A DNA stretch of 6,059 nt, from positions 1 to 6,059 of the forward strand of contig JASIGD010000329.1 in NCBI GenBank assembly GCA_030045295.1. The letters are read 5' to 3'. The position numbers and the translations under genes were made by a program. Each line of letters opens with the position of its first letter. Position 1 is the first letter of the stretch. Below the pieces are notes generated by a model, which did no database searches, was not told where the DNA came from, and was given only the letters and a program-made list of their open reading frames with translations. Positions 1 to 5,643 of the stretch are shown here, piece after piece. Source of the stretch: Streptosporangiaceae bacterium. Lineage in GTDB: Bacteria > Actinomycetota > Actinomycetes > Streptosporangiales > Streptosporangiaceae.

Positions 1-1374
1 GGCTGCCAGGGGGACGAGGCAGACCCAGGAGGTAATCCGGAGAGCGTCGGTCGCGGGGTGGTGTTCGAACATCGCGAAGAAGATGGTGCCGAGGACCGCG
101 ACGCCGAGCGAGGTCGACAGCTGCTGCGATGCTTCCATGACGCCGGACGCTGATCCGACCTCGTTCATGCTGACCGCGGCGATGATGAACTGGATGAGCT
201 GGCCGAGCACGATGCCGACTCCCGCACCGACCAGGAGCAGGCCGGGAACGAGGTCCCAGGTCGAGGCGCTGTGCACGCCAGTCAGCGTCAGGGCGAGCGT
301 GGTGGCGCCGGCGGCGATGAACAGGATGCCGATGTGGAGCAAGTGGCGTCCGAGCCGCTGGACGAGCATGCCCGACACGAGCATGCCCGCGATCAGGCCG
401 GCGACCATCGGCGTCAGGGTGAGGCCGGCGTGGATCGGCGACCACCCTTCGCCGAGCTGGCCGTACAGCGACACGCAGAGCAGCAGTCCGCCGAAGGCGC
501 CGAAGAGGGACAGCATGACCGCGATGCCGCTGAGGTACATACGGTTTGCAAATAGGGATGGCTCGATCAGGGCGTTGTGGCTGCGGCGTCGCTCGTAGCG
601 CACAAAGACGTAGAGCAGGAACGCCCCGGCCGCGAGCAGCGCGAACGTCCAGGCTGGCCAGCCGTCGGCCTGGCCCTGGATGAGCGGGTAGATGATCGCC
701 ACGAGCGCCAGGCCGACGAGCCAGACGCCGCCGATGTCGAGCTTGAGGTCGGGGTGGCTGACCCCGCCCGGCAGCGACCGGGTCGCGAGCGGAAGCGCGA
801 TGAGGCCGATCGGCACGTTGATGAGAAAGACCAGCCGCCAGCCGATGTTCCAGAGGTTGGCGTCGATGAGCGCGCCGGCGAGGACTGGCGCGCCGAGCAG
901 GGCCAGGCCCGTTGACGGGCCGAACAGGCGGGTTGCCCGGCCCAGTTCCTCGTCGTCGAAGACTTCCTTCAGCAGGCCGAAGCCCTGCGGGATCATCAGG
1001 GCGCCGAAGCCTCCCTGCAGGGCGCGGAAGGCGATGAGCATGCCGATGCCCTGCGAGATGGCACAGGCGGCCGAGAAGCCGGTGAACCCGACCAGGCCGA
1101 GCAGGAACATCCGGCGGCGGCCGAAGATGTCTCCCAGGCGTGCCCCCGCGATCAGCAGGACCGCGAAGGCCAGGGTGTAGGCGGCGCTCAGCCACTGGAT
1201 CGTGCTGGCCCCCCCGCCGAGTTCGCGGTGAATAGAGGGGCCGGCGACGTTCACGATCGTGGCGTCGAGCAGGTCCATGGTGTTGGCGGCCAGCACCACG
1301 GCCGCCACGATCCAGCGCATGCTGTAGAGCTGCGCTCCGGCGCAAGAGCCGATGGGGGTGGGGGCGGTGTTCAT
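1..1374 (-). CDS. DHA2-family MFS drug efflux transporter (C-terminus beyond window)
   Basis: This is a proton-driven multidrug exporter of the inner membrane, in the 14-helix DHA2 (EmrB/QacA-like) branch of the major facilitator superfamily. Read from the ATG at 1374, the frame stays open for 458 codons and runs off the left edge, so about 20-60 residues are probably missing. The family signatures are in order: LLDATIVNVA at residues 35-44 in helix 1, motif A GARLGDIFGRRRMF at 77-90, the motif B-like RALQGGFGAL at 117-126, a motif C-like GPSTGLALLGAPVLAG at 152-167, and WRLVFLINVPIG at 179-190, which is typical of DHA2 members. Hydrophobic helices fill most of the rest. No clear Shine-Dalgarno precedes the ATG, and the next in-frame ATG (codon 19) is no better and would sit just before helix 1. 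The gene diverges from a TetR-type regulator that probably represses it. The substrate cannot be told from sequence; antibiotic or toxic metabolite export is inferred from the family. Confidence 0.93.
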   Translation of the reverse strand, partial: MNTAPTPIGSCAGAQLYSMRWIVAAVVLAANTMDLLDATIVNVAGPSIHRELGGGASTIQWLSAAYTLAFAVLLIAGARLGDIFGRRRMFLLGLVGFTGFSAACAISQGIGMLIAFRALQGGFGALMIPQGFGLLKEVFDDEELGRATRLFGPSTGLALLGAPVLAGALIDANLWNIGWRLVFLINVPIGLIALPLATRSLPGGVSHPDLKLDIGGVWLVGLALVAIIYPLIQGQADGWPAWTFALLAAGAFLLYVFVRYERRRSHNALIEPSLFANRMYLSGIAVMLSLFGAFGGLLLCVSLYGQLGEGWSPIHAGLTLTPMVAGLIAGMLVSGMLVQRLGRHLLHIGILFIAAGATTLALTLTGVHSASTWDLVPGLLLVGAGVGIVLGQLIQFIIAAVSMNEVGSASGVMEASQQLSTSLGVAVLGTIFFAMFEHHPATDALRITSWVCLVPLAA

Positions 1375-1430
1375 GATGGTTTTCTGGTTCGTGGAAGAAG
1401 CGAGCCGTTCCCGAAAGCATCGCGTACGGC

Positions 1431-1468
1431 GTTTGTCACAAACACTGTTCGTTACGTACACTGTATGT
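1431..1468. promoter_or_regulatory. Candidate TetR operator: tandem palindromes
   Basis: Two 15-base imperfect palindromes stand side by side: ACAAACACTGTTCGT (1438-1452) and ACGTACACTGTATGT (1454-1468). Both are centred on a C within ACACTGT, the centres are 16 bases apart, and each has six of seven positions paired. A third, perfect palindrome GTTTGT-C-ACAAAC (1431-1443) overlaps the first. TetR-family dimers usually bind short palindromes of this kind next to their own gene. These cover the -10 hexamers of both divergent promoters and reach the -35 of the regulator gene. The likely ligand-sensitive binder is the adjacent regulator, but which palindrome it uses is not known. Confidence 0.55.
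1433..1462 (+). promoter_or_regulatory. Predicted promoter of the TetR-type regulator gene
   Basis: TTGTCA (1433-1438) and TACACT (1457-1462) are separated by 18 bases, a good sigma-70-type match. Transcription would start near 1469, leaving a leader of about 66 bases with GGAGG at 1520-1524 before the ATG at 1535. The -10 lies within the palindrome at 1454-1468, which suggests autorepression. It is predicted from sequence only. Confidence 0.5.
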
Positions 1469-1489
1469 GAGGCACGGCGATAGGGTCAA
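1460..1489 (-). promoter_or_regulatory. Predicted promoter of the efflux gene
   Basis: On the minus strand, TTGACC (1489-1484) and TACAGT (1465-1460) are separated by 18 bases and fit a vegetative sigma factor promoter. The predicted start of transcription is near 1453, giving a leader of about 79 bases before the ATG at 1374. The -10 hexamer overlaps the -10 of the opposite promoter inside a palindrome, so one bound repressor could shut both. This is a pattern match only. Confidence 0.5.
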
Positions 1490-1534
1490 GCGTGATCGCC
1501 GCCCCGCTGCGCAGAACCTGGAGGTCCACCGCAC

Positions 1535-2212
1535 ATGAAGCCATCGGGCCGCCCCCGCTCGACTCGCGATCGCCCTGCGAAGGCGCCGCTGAGCGAAGAG
1601 GCAATCGTCGACGCCGCCCTGGCGATCCTCACGGCGGAGGGGCTGGAAGCCGTGTCGATGCGGCGGGTCGCGGCCGCCCTGGATACCGGAGCCGGGTCAC
1701 TGTACGTCTATGTCGACGGCCGTGACGGCCTGCTGGCGGCGATGTTCGATCGCATCATCGGGGCGGTCGAGCTGGAAACGCCCGATCCGTCACGGTGGCG
1801 TGCCCAGCTGCACAACCTGCTGGAGCGGGTGCGCGCGGAACTCGTCACGCATCCCGGAATGGCCGCAGTGACCATGGTCGACCCGCCACAGACCGAAGTG
1901 GCTCTGCGGCTGCTGGAGAACCTCCTGGGAATCTTGCTCGCCGGGGGCCTCGACGCTCAGGACGCTGCGTGGGCGGCCGACATCCTCGCGGCCCAGGTGA
2001 CGTACGCCGCCATCGAGGCCGAGCTGCGGCGCACCGACCCCAGCGCACTGGCCGCCGAAGTCACGGCCAACTTCGCCCGCCTGCCGGCCGGCGAGTTTCC
2101 GCTCATTACTGCCCACGCCGCTCAGCTGGTCGCCGGAGATGCCAGCGAACGGTTTCGGTTCGCCATCGATGTCGTGATCGACGGCGTGCTGAGCAGGGCA
2201 TCCCGCCGGTAG
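1535..2212 (+). CDS. TetR-family transcriptional repressor
   Basis: This is a 225-residue one-component regulator: an N-terminal DNA-binding domain and a C-terminal ligand-binding, dimerising domain. After a basic tail (residues 1-18), SEEAIVDAALAILTAEGLEA at 20-39 forms the first helix, and the helix-turn-helix spans about 41-60 (SMRRVAAALDTGAGSLYVYV). The recognition helix TGAGSLYVYV and the following GRDGLLAAM are characteristic of the TetR_N fold. The helical remainder, about 80-225, resembles the TetR class C-terminal domain (TetR_C_1 type) but does not reveal the ligand. The ATG is preceded by GGAGG with a 10-base spacer, which supports this start. It diverges from the efflux gene across a 160-base gap holding palindromes and overlapping promoters. 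The inferred role is to repress the pump and itself until a pump substrate binds. The length is normal for the family. Confidence 0.92.
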   Translation: MKPSGRPRSTRDRPAKAPLSEEAIVDAALAILTAEGLEAVSMRRVAAALDTGAGSLYVYVDGRDGLLAAMFDRIIGAVELETPDPSRWRAQLHNLLERVRAELVTHPGMAAVTMVDPPQTEVALRLLENLLGILLAGGLDAQDAAWAADILAAQVTYAAIEAELRRTDPSALAAEVTANFARLPAGEFPLITAHAAQLVAGDASERFRFAIDVVIDGVLSRASRR

Positions 2213-2314
2213 CTGCCCCGTCCAGCGGCCACCTGAAAGCTGGCACGAGTGGCGACGAGCCAGCGCAGACCAACGGCCCACGAGCTAACGCCGGATGCAC
2301 CGTATAACCGCAGG

Positions 2315-2356
2315 TGGGCCGGGTGGGACTCGAACCCACGGCTAACGGATTATGAG
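2315..2356 (-). pseudogene. 3' half of a tRNA-Met(CAU), lacking its 5' half; possible att site
   Basis: Read on the minus strand, this stretch has every part of a tRNA 3' half at canonical length: anticodon loop CTCATAA with anticodon CAT (2356-2350), 3' anticodon stem TCCGT (2349-2345), a five-base variable loop TAGCC (2344-2340), a T arm with a perfect GTGGG/CCCAC stem (2339-2323), 3' acceptor strand CCGGCCC (2322-2316) and discriminator A (2315). CC then T follows, so CCA is not fully encoded. The 5' anticodon stem should read ACGGA, but the sequence has TGCTT, and no D arm follows. A GGGCCG at 2367-2362 could pair with the acceptor, so an internally deleted tRNA is a second possibility. 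Integrative elements of actinobacteria commonly use the anticodon-to-3'-end segment as attachment site, and a lone 3' half is the expected scar at the distal end. It cannot work as a normal tRNA. Confidence 0.72.
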
Positions 2357-2446
2357 AAGCACGGCCCTATACACCGCACGCGCTAGCTGCACCGATGACA
2401 CAGAAAATCGCAGATAACACTCGCCGCGCTGGAATTATCCGGCAAG

Positions 2447-2468
2447 CCATTCCACGAACCATTCCACG
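2447..2468. repeat. Direct repeat CCATTCCACG x2, possible integrase arm sites
   Basis: Two identical 10-base copies (2447-2456 and 2459-2468) lie 12 bases apart, about 90 bases from the tRNA-Met half. The stretch 2391-2470 is only about 54% G+C (43 of 80 by my count), visibly lower than the genes around it. Tyrosine integrases bind short direct repeats (arm-type sites) flanking the attachment core, and the position fits that role. No integrase gene is visible here, so the function is inferred. Confidence 0.4.
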
Positions 2469-2789
2469 CCAGAGACGCCCATGTCCGGTCATCCTGCTAC
2501 TGTGCGTAACATCGCCAAGAGCGCCCGGCCTTGCGGTTCTCCCCGCTTTCGCTGACCCGGCTGTCGTCGGCCGCGTCCTTGGCGGGGCCGGGTCGACCGG
2601 CTTCTAGATGTATTCGAGGTCGTGGCCTACTCCCGTGGCGACGACCGTCACCGGCTGACCCGCCCCCGCCGAAGCGGCAGAACTGCCCATGCTCATCACA
2701 TGGTGCATGGGGTATGAAACCGAGATCGATCACAGTTCAAGGGTGACGAAGGGACGGATCAAGATCAGAAACGATGCCCGGTCTAGGTG

Positions 2790-2827
2790 AAGGTCACGAC
2801 GGTCAGGGTTAGGTCGCGAGTGACCTT
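2790..2827. repeat. Inverted repeat AAGGTCAC / GTGACCTT upstream of the hydrolase
   Basis: AAGGTCAC (2790-2797) and its exact reverse complement GTGACCTT (2820-2827) enclose a 22-base spacer in which GGTC recurs twice more. The repeat lies about 205 bases before the hydrolase ATG. It could be a regulator-binding site with half-sites about three helical turns apart, or a stem of a leader RNA. No promoter with a good match was found near it, so the role is open. Confidence 0.35.
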
Positions 2828-3032
2828 GAGACGTCCGAATCTAGGCTTGCGAGTCGTTGCCGGGACTTGGCCGGCGCCGTCCACCGGTCACGGCCGACGA
2901 CGGCGCCATTGTCAGGGGTCCGGCGTACCGTTGGCCGGGAACATCAGGGCCGGGCGGCAGGGCAGTGAGGTTCCTGGCCAGCGCCGGTTCGCATGGGCAC
3001 GAACGATCAGCCTGGGGAAGGGGTCCGCCATC

Positions 3033-3881
3033 ATGAGCGAGCCGACGACGTACACGCTGGAGGCGCCGGGCGCCGTGCTGGTCTACGAGGTGCGGGACAA
3101 CGGCGGCGCGGGGCACCCGGTCCTGCTGCTCGCCGGGGCGCCGATGGGAGCCTCCGGTTTCGCCGCCTTGGCTGAGCAGTTCGCCGACCGGATGGTGGTG
3201 ACCTACGACCCCCGCGGGACCGAGCGCAGCCAGCGCACCGATAGCCAGCCGCCAGGGTCTGCGCCTGGCGAGCACGCCGAAGACCTGCGCCGGCTCATCC
3301 AGGCGCTGGACGCCGGCCCGGCCGACGTCTTCGCCAGCAGCGGTGGCGCGGTCAATGGGCTGGCCCTAGTGGCCAGGCATCCCCGGCTGGTCCGCACTCT
3401 GGTGGCGCACGAGCCGCCCAACGCCCAAGAGCTGCCGGACCGTGAGTGCGTGCTGGCCGCGTGTGCCGACATCCGCCAGACGTACCAGCGCAGCGGTTAC
3501 GGCCCGGCGATGGCCAAGTTCATCGCGCTGGTCAGCCACGCGGGCCCGATCCCGCCTGGCTTCCCAGGGCAGCCCGCTCCTGATCCGGCCGCTTTCGGGT
3601 TGCCCACGCAGGACGACGGCTCCCGCGACGATCCGCTGCTCGGACTGCACATGACCGCCTGCGTTGGCCATGAGCTCGACTTTGACGCGCTCCGCGCTGC
3701 ACCCACCCGCATTCTCCTCGGCGTCGGGAGCCAGTCCGGCCAGATGATGGCGGGCCGGGCCGCCGTGGCCGCAGCCGGGCGGGTCGGGACCACACCGGTC
3801 ACCTTCCCCGGCGGTCACGACGGCTTCATCACCGACCCCGCCGCCTTCGCCGCCGTGCTACGCATCGCCCTGGACCGCTGA
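3033..3881 (+). CDS. Alpha/beta-hydrolase fold protein
   Basis: This is a 282-residue soluble protein of the alpha/beta-hydrolase superfamily, without signal peptide or membrane segment. The fold signatures appear in order: LVYEVRDNGGAGHPVLLLAG at 16-35 leading to the oxyanion loop, YDPRGTERS at 58-66 (usually YDPRGxGxS), the nucleophile elbow A-S-S-G-G at 101-105 with Ser103 as nucleophile, ALVARHPRLVRTLVAHEPP at 111-129, and FPGGHDGF at 258-265 with His262 as catalytic base. The strand that normally supplies the acid reads RILLGVGSQSG (226-236) and has Gln234 where I would look for Asp or Glu. The ATG is chosen because GGGGAAGGGG lies nine bases upstream and the fold begins right after it. 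The open frame extends 82 codons further upstream but with no domain-like sequence. The substrate (an ester, amide or epoxide) is unknown. It stands alone, 343 bases from the next gene. Confidence 0.85.
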   Translation: MSEPTTYTLEAPGAVLVYEVRDNGGAGHPVLLLAGAPMGASGFAALAEQFADRMVVTYDPRGTERSQRTDSQPPGSAPGEHAEDLRRLIQALDAGPADVFASSGGAVNGLALVARHPRLVRTLVAHEPPNAQELPDRECVLAACADIRQTYQRSGYGPAMAKFIALVSHAGPIPPGFPGQPAPDPAAFGLPTQDDGSRDDPLLGLHMTACVGHELDFDALRAAPTRILLGVGSQSGQMMAGRAAVAAAGRVGTTPVTFPGGHDGFITDPAAFAAVLRIALDR

Positions 3882-3891
3882 GTCCCGCAGC

Positions 3892-3907
3892 CCAGGCGAG
3901 GACCTGG
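3892..3907 (+). terminator. Weak stem-loop after the hydrolase gene
   Basis: CCAGG-CGAGGA-CCTGG forms a five-pair stem with a six-base loop, starting 11 bases after the TGA stop. It has no T run, which is common for actinobacterial terminators but makes the call uncertain. Its position directly after the gene is the main support. Confidence 0.25.
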
Positions 3908-4187
3908 CCTATCCACGGCAACGGCGAACTGATTGCGATGGCCTCGGCAGAAGCACCGCCGGGCATGGAGTCGTCGCAAGCGTGCGCCAGCAGGACCCCG
4001 AGAGTCCTATGCGCCACTGTTGGCTCGCCGACTTACTATGCCGCGGACAGGGTCTTGCCCACGGGCACGGCACGAGACCTCGGCCACGTCCACGTACTCC
4101 GTGAGCGTTGTCGTCTTGATCGTTCAGGAGTCTGGCGGCGGGCTGGTCCTCGCTCGCGATCTTGGTTCGCGGTTTCGCCGGTGAGGG

Positions 4188-4218
4188 TGACCTGTGCTGT
4201 GGCGCAGGTCGGTATGCT
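4188..4218 (+). promoter_or_regulatory. Candidate promoter for a leaderless mRNA
   Basis: TATGCT at 4213-4218 is a good -10 hexamer and ends six bases before the GTG at 4225, so transcription would start at or within a base or two of the start codon. The -35 side is weak: TGACCT (4188-4193) is 19 bases upstream. No Shine-Dalgarno precedes the GTG, which fits a leaderless transcript, a common class in actinobacteria. Confidence 0.4.
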
Positions 4219-4224
4219 CACCCG

Positions 4225-5151
4225 GTGAGCCGGATCTCAATCGTGGGGGTGCCGAGCAGCGCCGCCAGCTACGCGGCCGGCCAGGATCTGGCGCCCGCGG
4301 CACTGCGCTCGGCTGGCTTGCCCGCCAGGCTCGCCGCGGCGGGGCTTGAGGTGCGTGACGAGGGGGACCTGCCCGTGCAGGTATGGGCACCTGACCGGGA
4401 GCACCCGCTGGCCCAGAACGCCGGCCCGGCGGCCGCGTCGCTGCGCGCGCTGGCCGGCCGGCTCGAGCCGGTACTGGCGCGCGGCGACTTTGCGCTGGTC
4501 CTCGGCGGCAACTGCACCATTGCGCTCGGGGTCATGGCGGCGTTGCGTCGCCTCGGGACCGGCGCCCCGGGGTTGCTGTACGTCGACCGCCACTACGACA
4601 TCAACACCCCGGACAGCACGACTGATGGCGCCCTGGACTGGATGGGCCTGGCACACGCGCTGGCGTTGCCGGGGTGCGTGGACAGCCTCACCGACGCGTT
4701 CGGCCCCCGGCCGCTGCTGGAGCCCTCCCAGGTGGCATGGCTCGGGGTGCAGCCGCAGCGGGCGACAGACTGGGAGCGCGAGCAAGCTGCCCGGCTGGGC
4801 CTTTACGCGGCCACCAGTCAGGCCCTGGCCGCCGATCCAGCTGGTGCCGCCACGGCCGCGCTTGATCACCTCCCGGCTGGCCCGGTCGCGGTCCACATCG
4901 ACGTCGACGTCTTGGACTTCACCGATGCCCCGCTGGCAGAAGATACGGGCGGCCGCAACACCGGGCCCACCCTCGGTCAAGCCGAGCAGGCGCTCACGCT
5001 GGCCGCGCGAGATCCGCGGGTGCGGGCGCTGTCGATCGGCGAACTCAACCCGACGCGCAGCGCCGGCGACCCCGATGCCCTTCCCCGCTTTGCTGACAGC
5101 ATCGCCCGGACTCTCGCCGTCACCGGGCGGGATAGCCCGCACACTGGTTGA
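4225..5151 (+). CDS. Arginase/agmatinase (ureohydrolase) family protein, variant metal site
   Basis: This 308-residue cytosolic protein has the arginase fold, whose members use a two-manganese centre to hydrolyse guanidino compounds to urea. The metal motifs are in order: LVLGGNCTIALG at 91-102 (the GGDHS position), VDRHYDINTP at 120-129 (the DxHxD motif: Asp121, His123, Asp125), HIDVDVLD at 224-231 (Asp226, Asp228), and IGELNP at 271-276 with the conserved Glu273. The first histidine of GGDHS is replaced by Cys97. As I recall, related actinobacterial proteins with GGDC/GGNC and GALDWMGxAH exist, so this is probably a distinct subfamily rather than a mutation. GTG at 4225 is preferred because homology-like sequence begins at once (SRISIVGVPSS); a TTG 21 codons earlier adds unrelated residues. 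The length is normal. No arginine, agmatine or histidine catabolic gene is adjacent, so the substrate, and whether it is a ureohydrolase at all, are unknown. Confidence 0.83.
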   Translation: MSRISIVGVPSSAASYAAGQDLAPAALRSAGLPARLAAAGLEVRDEGDLPVQVWAPDREHPLAQNAGPAAASLRALAGRLEPVLARGDFALVLGGNCTIALGVMAALRRLGTGAPGLLYVDRHYDINTPDSTTDGALDWMGLAHALALPGCVDSLTDAFGPRPLLEPSQVAWLGVQPQRATDWEREQAARLGLYAATSQALAADPAGAATAALDHLPAGPVAVHIDVDVLDFTDAPLAEDTGGRNTGPTLGQAEQALTLAARDPRVRALSIGELNPTRSAGDPDALPRFADSIARTLAVTGRDSPHTG

Positions 5152-5643
5152 CGCTCGGATCTGGATGCGGTGAGGCATGTCGTGGATCATGAGCAGAGGT
5201 GCCGATAGCTCGCTGAGGGCGGCCTCCCGGCCCTGGCGCCCAGCACCCAGGCGCGACGCTGCGGAGCCCGATAGCCGAAGTGGCGGGCGGACGGAGATAG
5301 CAGAGCGTAGTCGGCGCCGGTGGCAGCCGCGCAAAAGATCCGCCTGATTCTGCTCGGCCGACGGCTCTCCGCAGGTCGTCAGTCAAGGCAAACCGACCAG
5401 GTCGACCTGCGCGCTGATGTCACCCGGATCTGCATGCTGATGAGCGGATAGCGGGGAGCTCAGCTACGCCGTCCGTCCCCCGGAGGTACCTCACGCGGAC
5501 ACGGCCAGCCCGAGTCGTATTGCCCGCTCCGGCCCGGTGAGCTGATAGGTCCGGGATGTTGGCGCGCCTGTCACTTGGCCGTTGCCTCGGTCTGGTACGT
5601 AGGACGAGCACGGGGCGACTAACAGCGCCTTTCTGGAGGAAGC
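5152..5643. other. Intergenic stretch before the phosphodiesterase gene
   Basis: These 492 bases hold no convincing protein or RNA gene. Minus-strand open frames across it are antisense continuations from the flanking genes and lack ribosome sites. The stretch contains the CAGGTCG half-site cluster at 5371-5410, the perfect 10-base palindrome GAGGTACCTC at 5483-5492 and a ribosome site at its right end. No promoter with both hexamers well matched could be picked, and no clear PHO-box tandem repeat was found. Confidence 0.45.
5371..5410. repeat. Palindromic half-site cluster GCAGGTCG
   Basis: CAGGTCGACCTG (5398-5409) is a perfect 12-base palindrome. A further copy of its half, GCAGGTCG (5371-5378), lies upstream, so CAGGTCG occurs twice in direct orientation 26 bases apart, and GCAGGTCG also pairs exactly with CGACCTGC (5403-5410). 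This could be a regulator site for the downstream gene about 235 bases away. A 12-base palindrome is not rare by chance in 6 kb, so support is limited. Confidence 0.3.

Larger units (their letters stand above)
2357..3032. other. Intergenic stretch without a convincing gene
   Basis: About 680 bases separate the tRNA fragment from the hydrolase start. Short open frames occur on both strands (for example 33 codons at 2689-2790 on the plus strand and 78 codons at 2733-2497 on the minus strand). None has a ribosome site, recognisable domain or convincing codon pattern. The part next to the tRNA half is less GC-rich and carries the CCATTCCACG repeats. The part before the hydrolase carries an inverted repeat. 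The stretch may be decayed mobile-element DNA. Confidence 0.45.
3882..4224. other. Intergenic stretch before the ureohydrolase gene
   Basis: These 343 bases hold the weak stem-loop just after the hydrolase and a candidate promoter just before the next gene. Open frames of up to about 96 codons cross the region, but they carry no domain, ribosome site or family resemblance I can recognise. I see no RNA gene or repeat here. Confidence 0.4.

Noticed and set aside
83..1180. Several plus-strand open frames of 94-171 codons
   Set aside because: They are antisense to the efflux transporter, whose minus-strand frame is continuous and full of family motifs. They are rich in Arg, Pro and Ser as expected for GC-rich shadow frames.
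2222..2243. Stem CCAGC/GCTGG with a 12-base loop after the TetR-type gene
   Set aside because: The stem is short, the loop long and there is no T run, so it is too weak to call a terminator.
2315..2390. A full-length tRNA gene on the minus strand
   Set aside because: A normal-length 5' half would read GCGTGCG at the acceptor, which does not pair with CCGGCCC. No D arm is present, and the 5' anticodon stem does not pair.
2689..2790. 33-codon plus-strand open frame starting MLITWCMGYETEIDHSS
   Set aside because: It has less GC-skewed, protein-like residues but no good ribosome site, no recognisable family, and a length within chance. It is left as unproven.
2787..3032. 82-codon upstream extension of the hydrolase frame
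   Set aside because: The added residues are Arg-rich with no fold pattern, the upstream start lies inside the inverted repeat region, and the ATG at 3033 has a good ribosome site.
4162..4224. TTG start for the ureohydrolase, 21 codons upstream
   Set aside because: It has no ribosome site, the extra residues do not look like the family, and the stretch carries the likely -10 element.
5127..5140. Hairpin GCGGG-ATAG-CCCGC near the end of the ureohydrolase gene
   Set aside because: It lies inside the coding region before the stop and has no T run; such hairpins are common in GC-rich genes.
4237..5334. Minus-strand open frame of 365 codons
   Set aside because: It is antisense to the ureohydrolase gene, which has clear metal motifs. 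The translation is Arg/Gly-rich with no domain, and there is no ribosome site at its start.
5400..5643. Possible PHO box upstream of the phosphodiesterase
   Set aside because: Only isolated GTCAC elements are seen. The tandem 11-base direct repeats expected for PhoP binding are absent.
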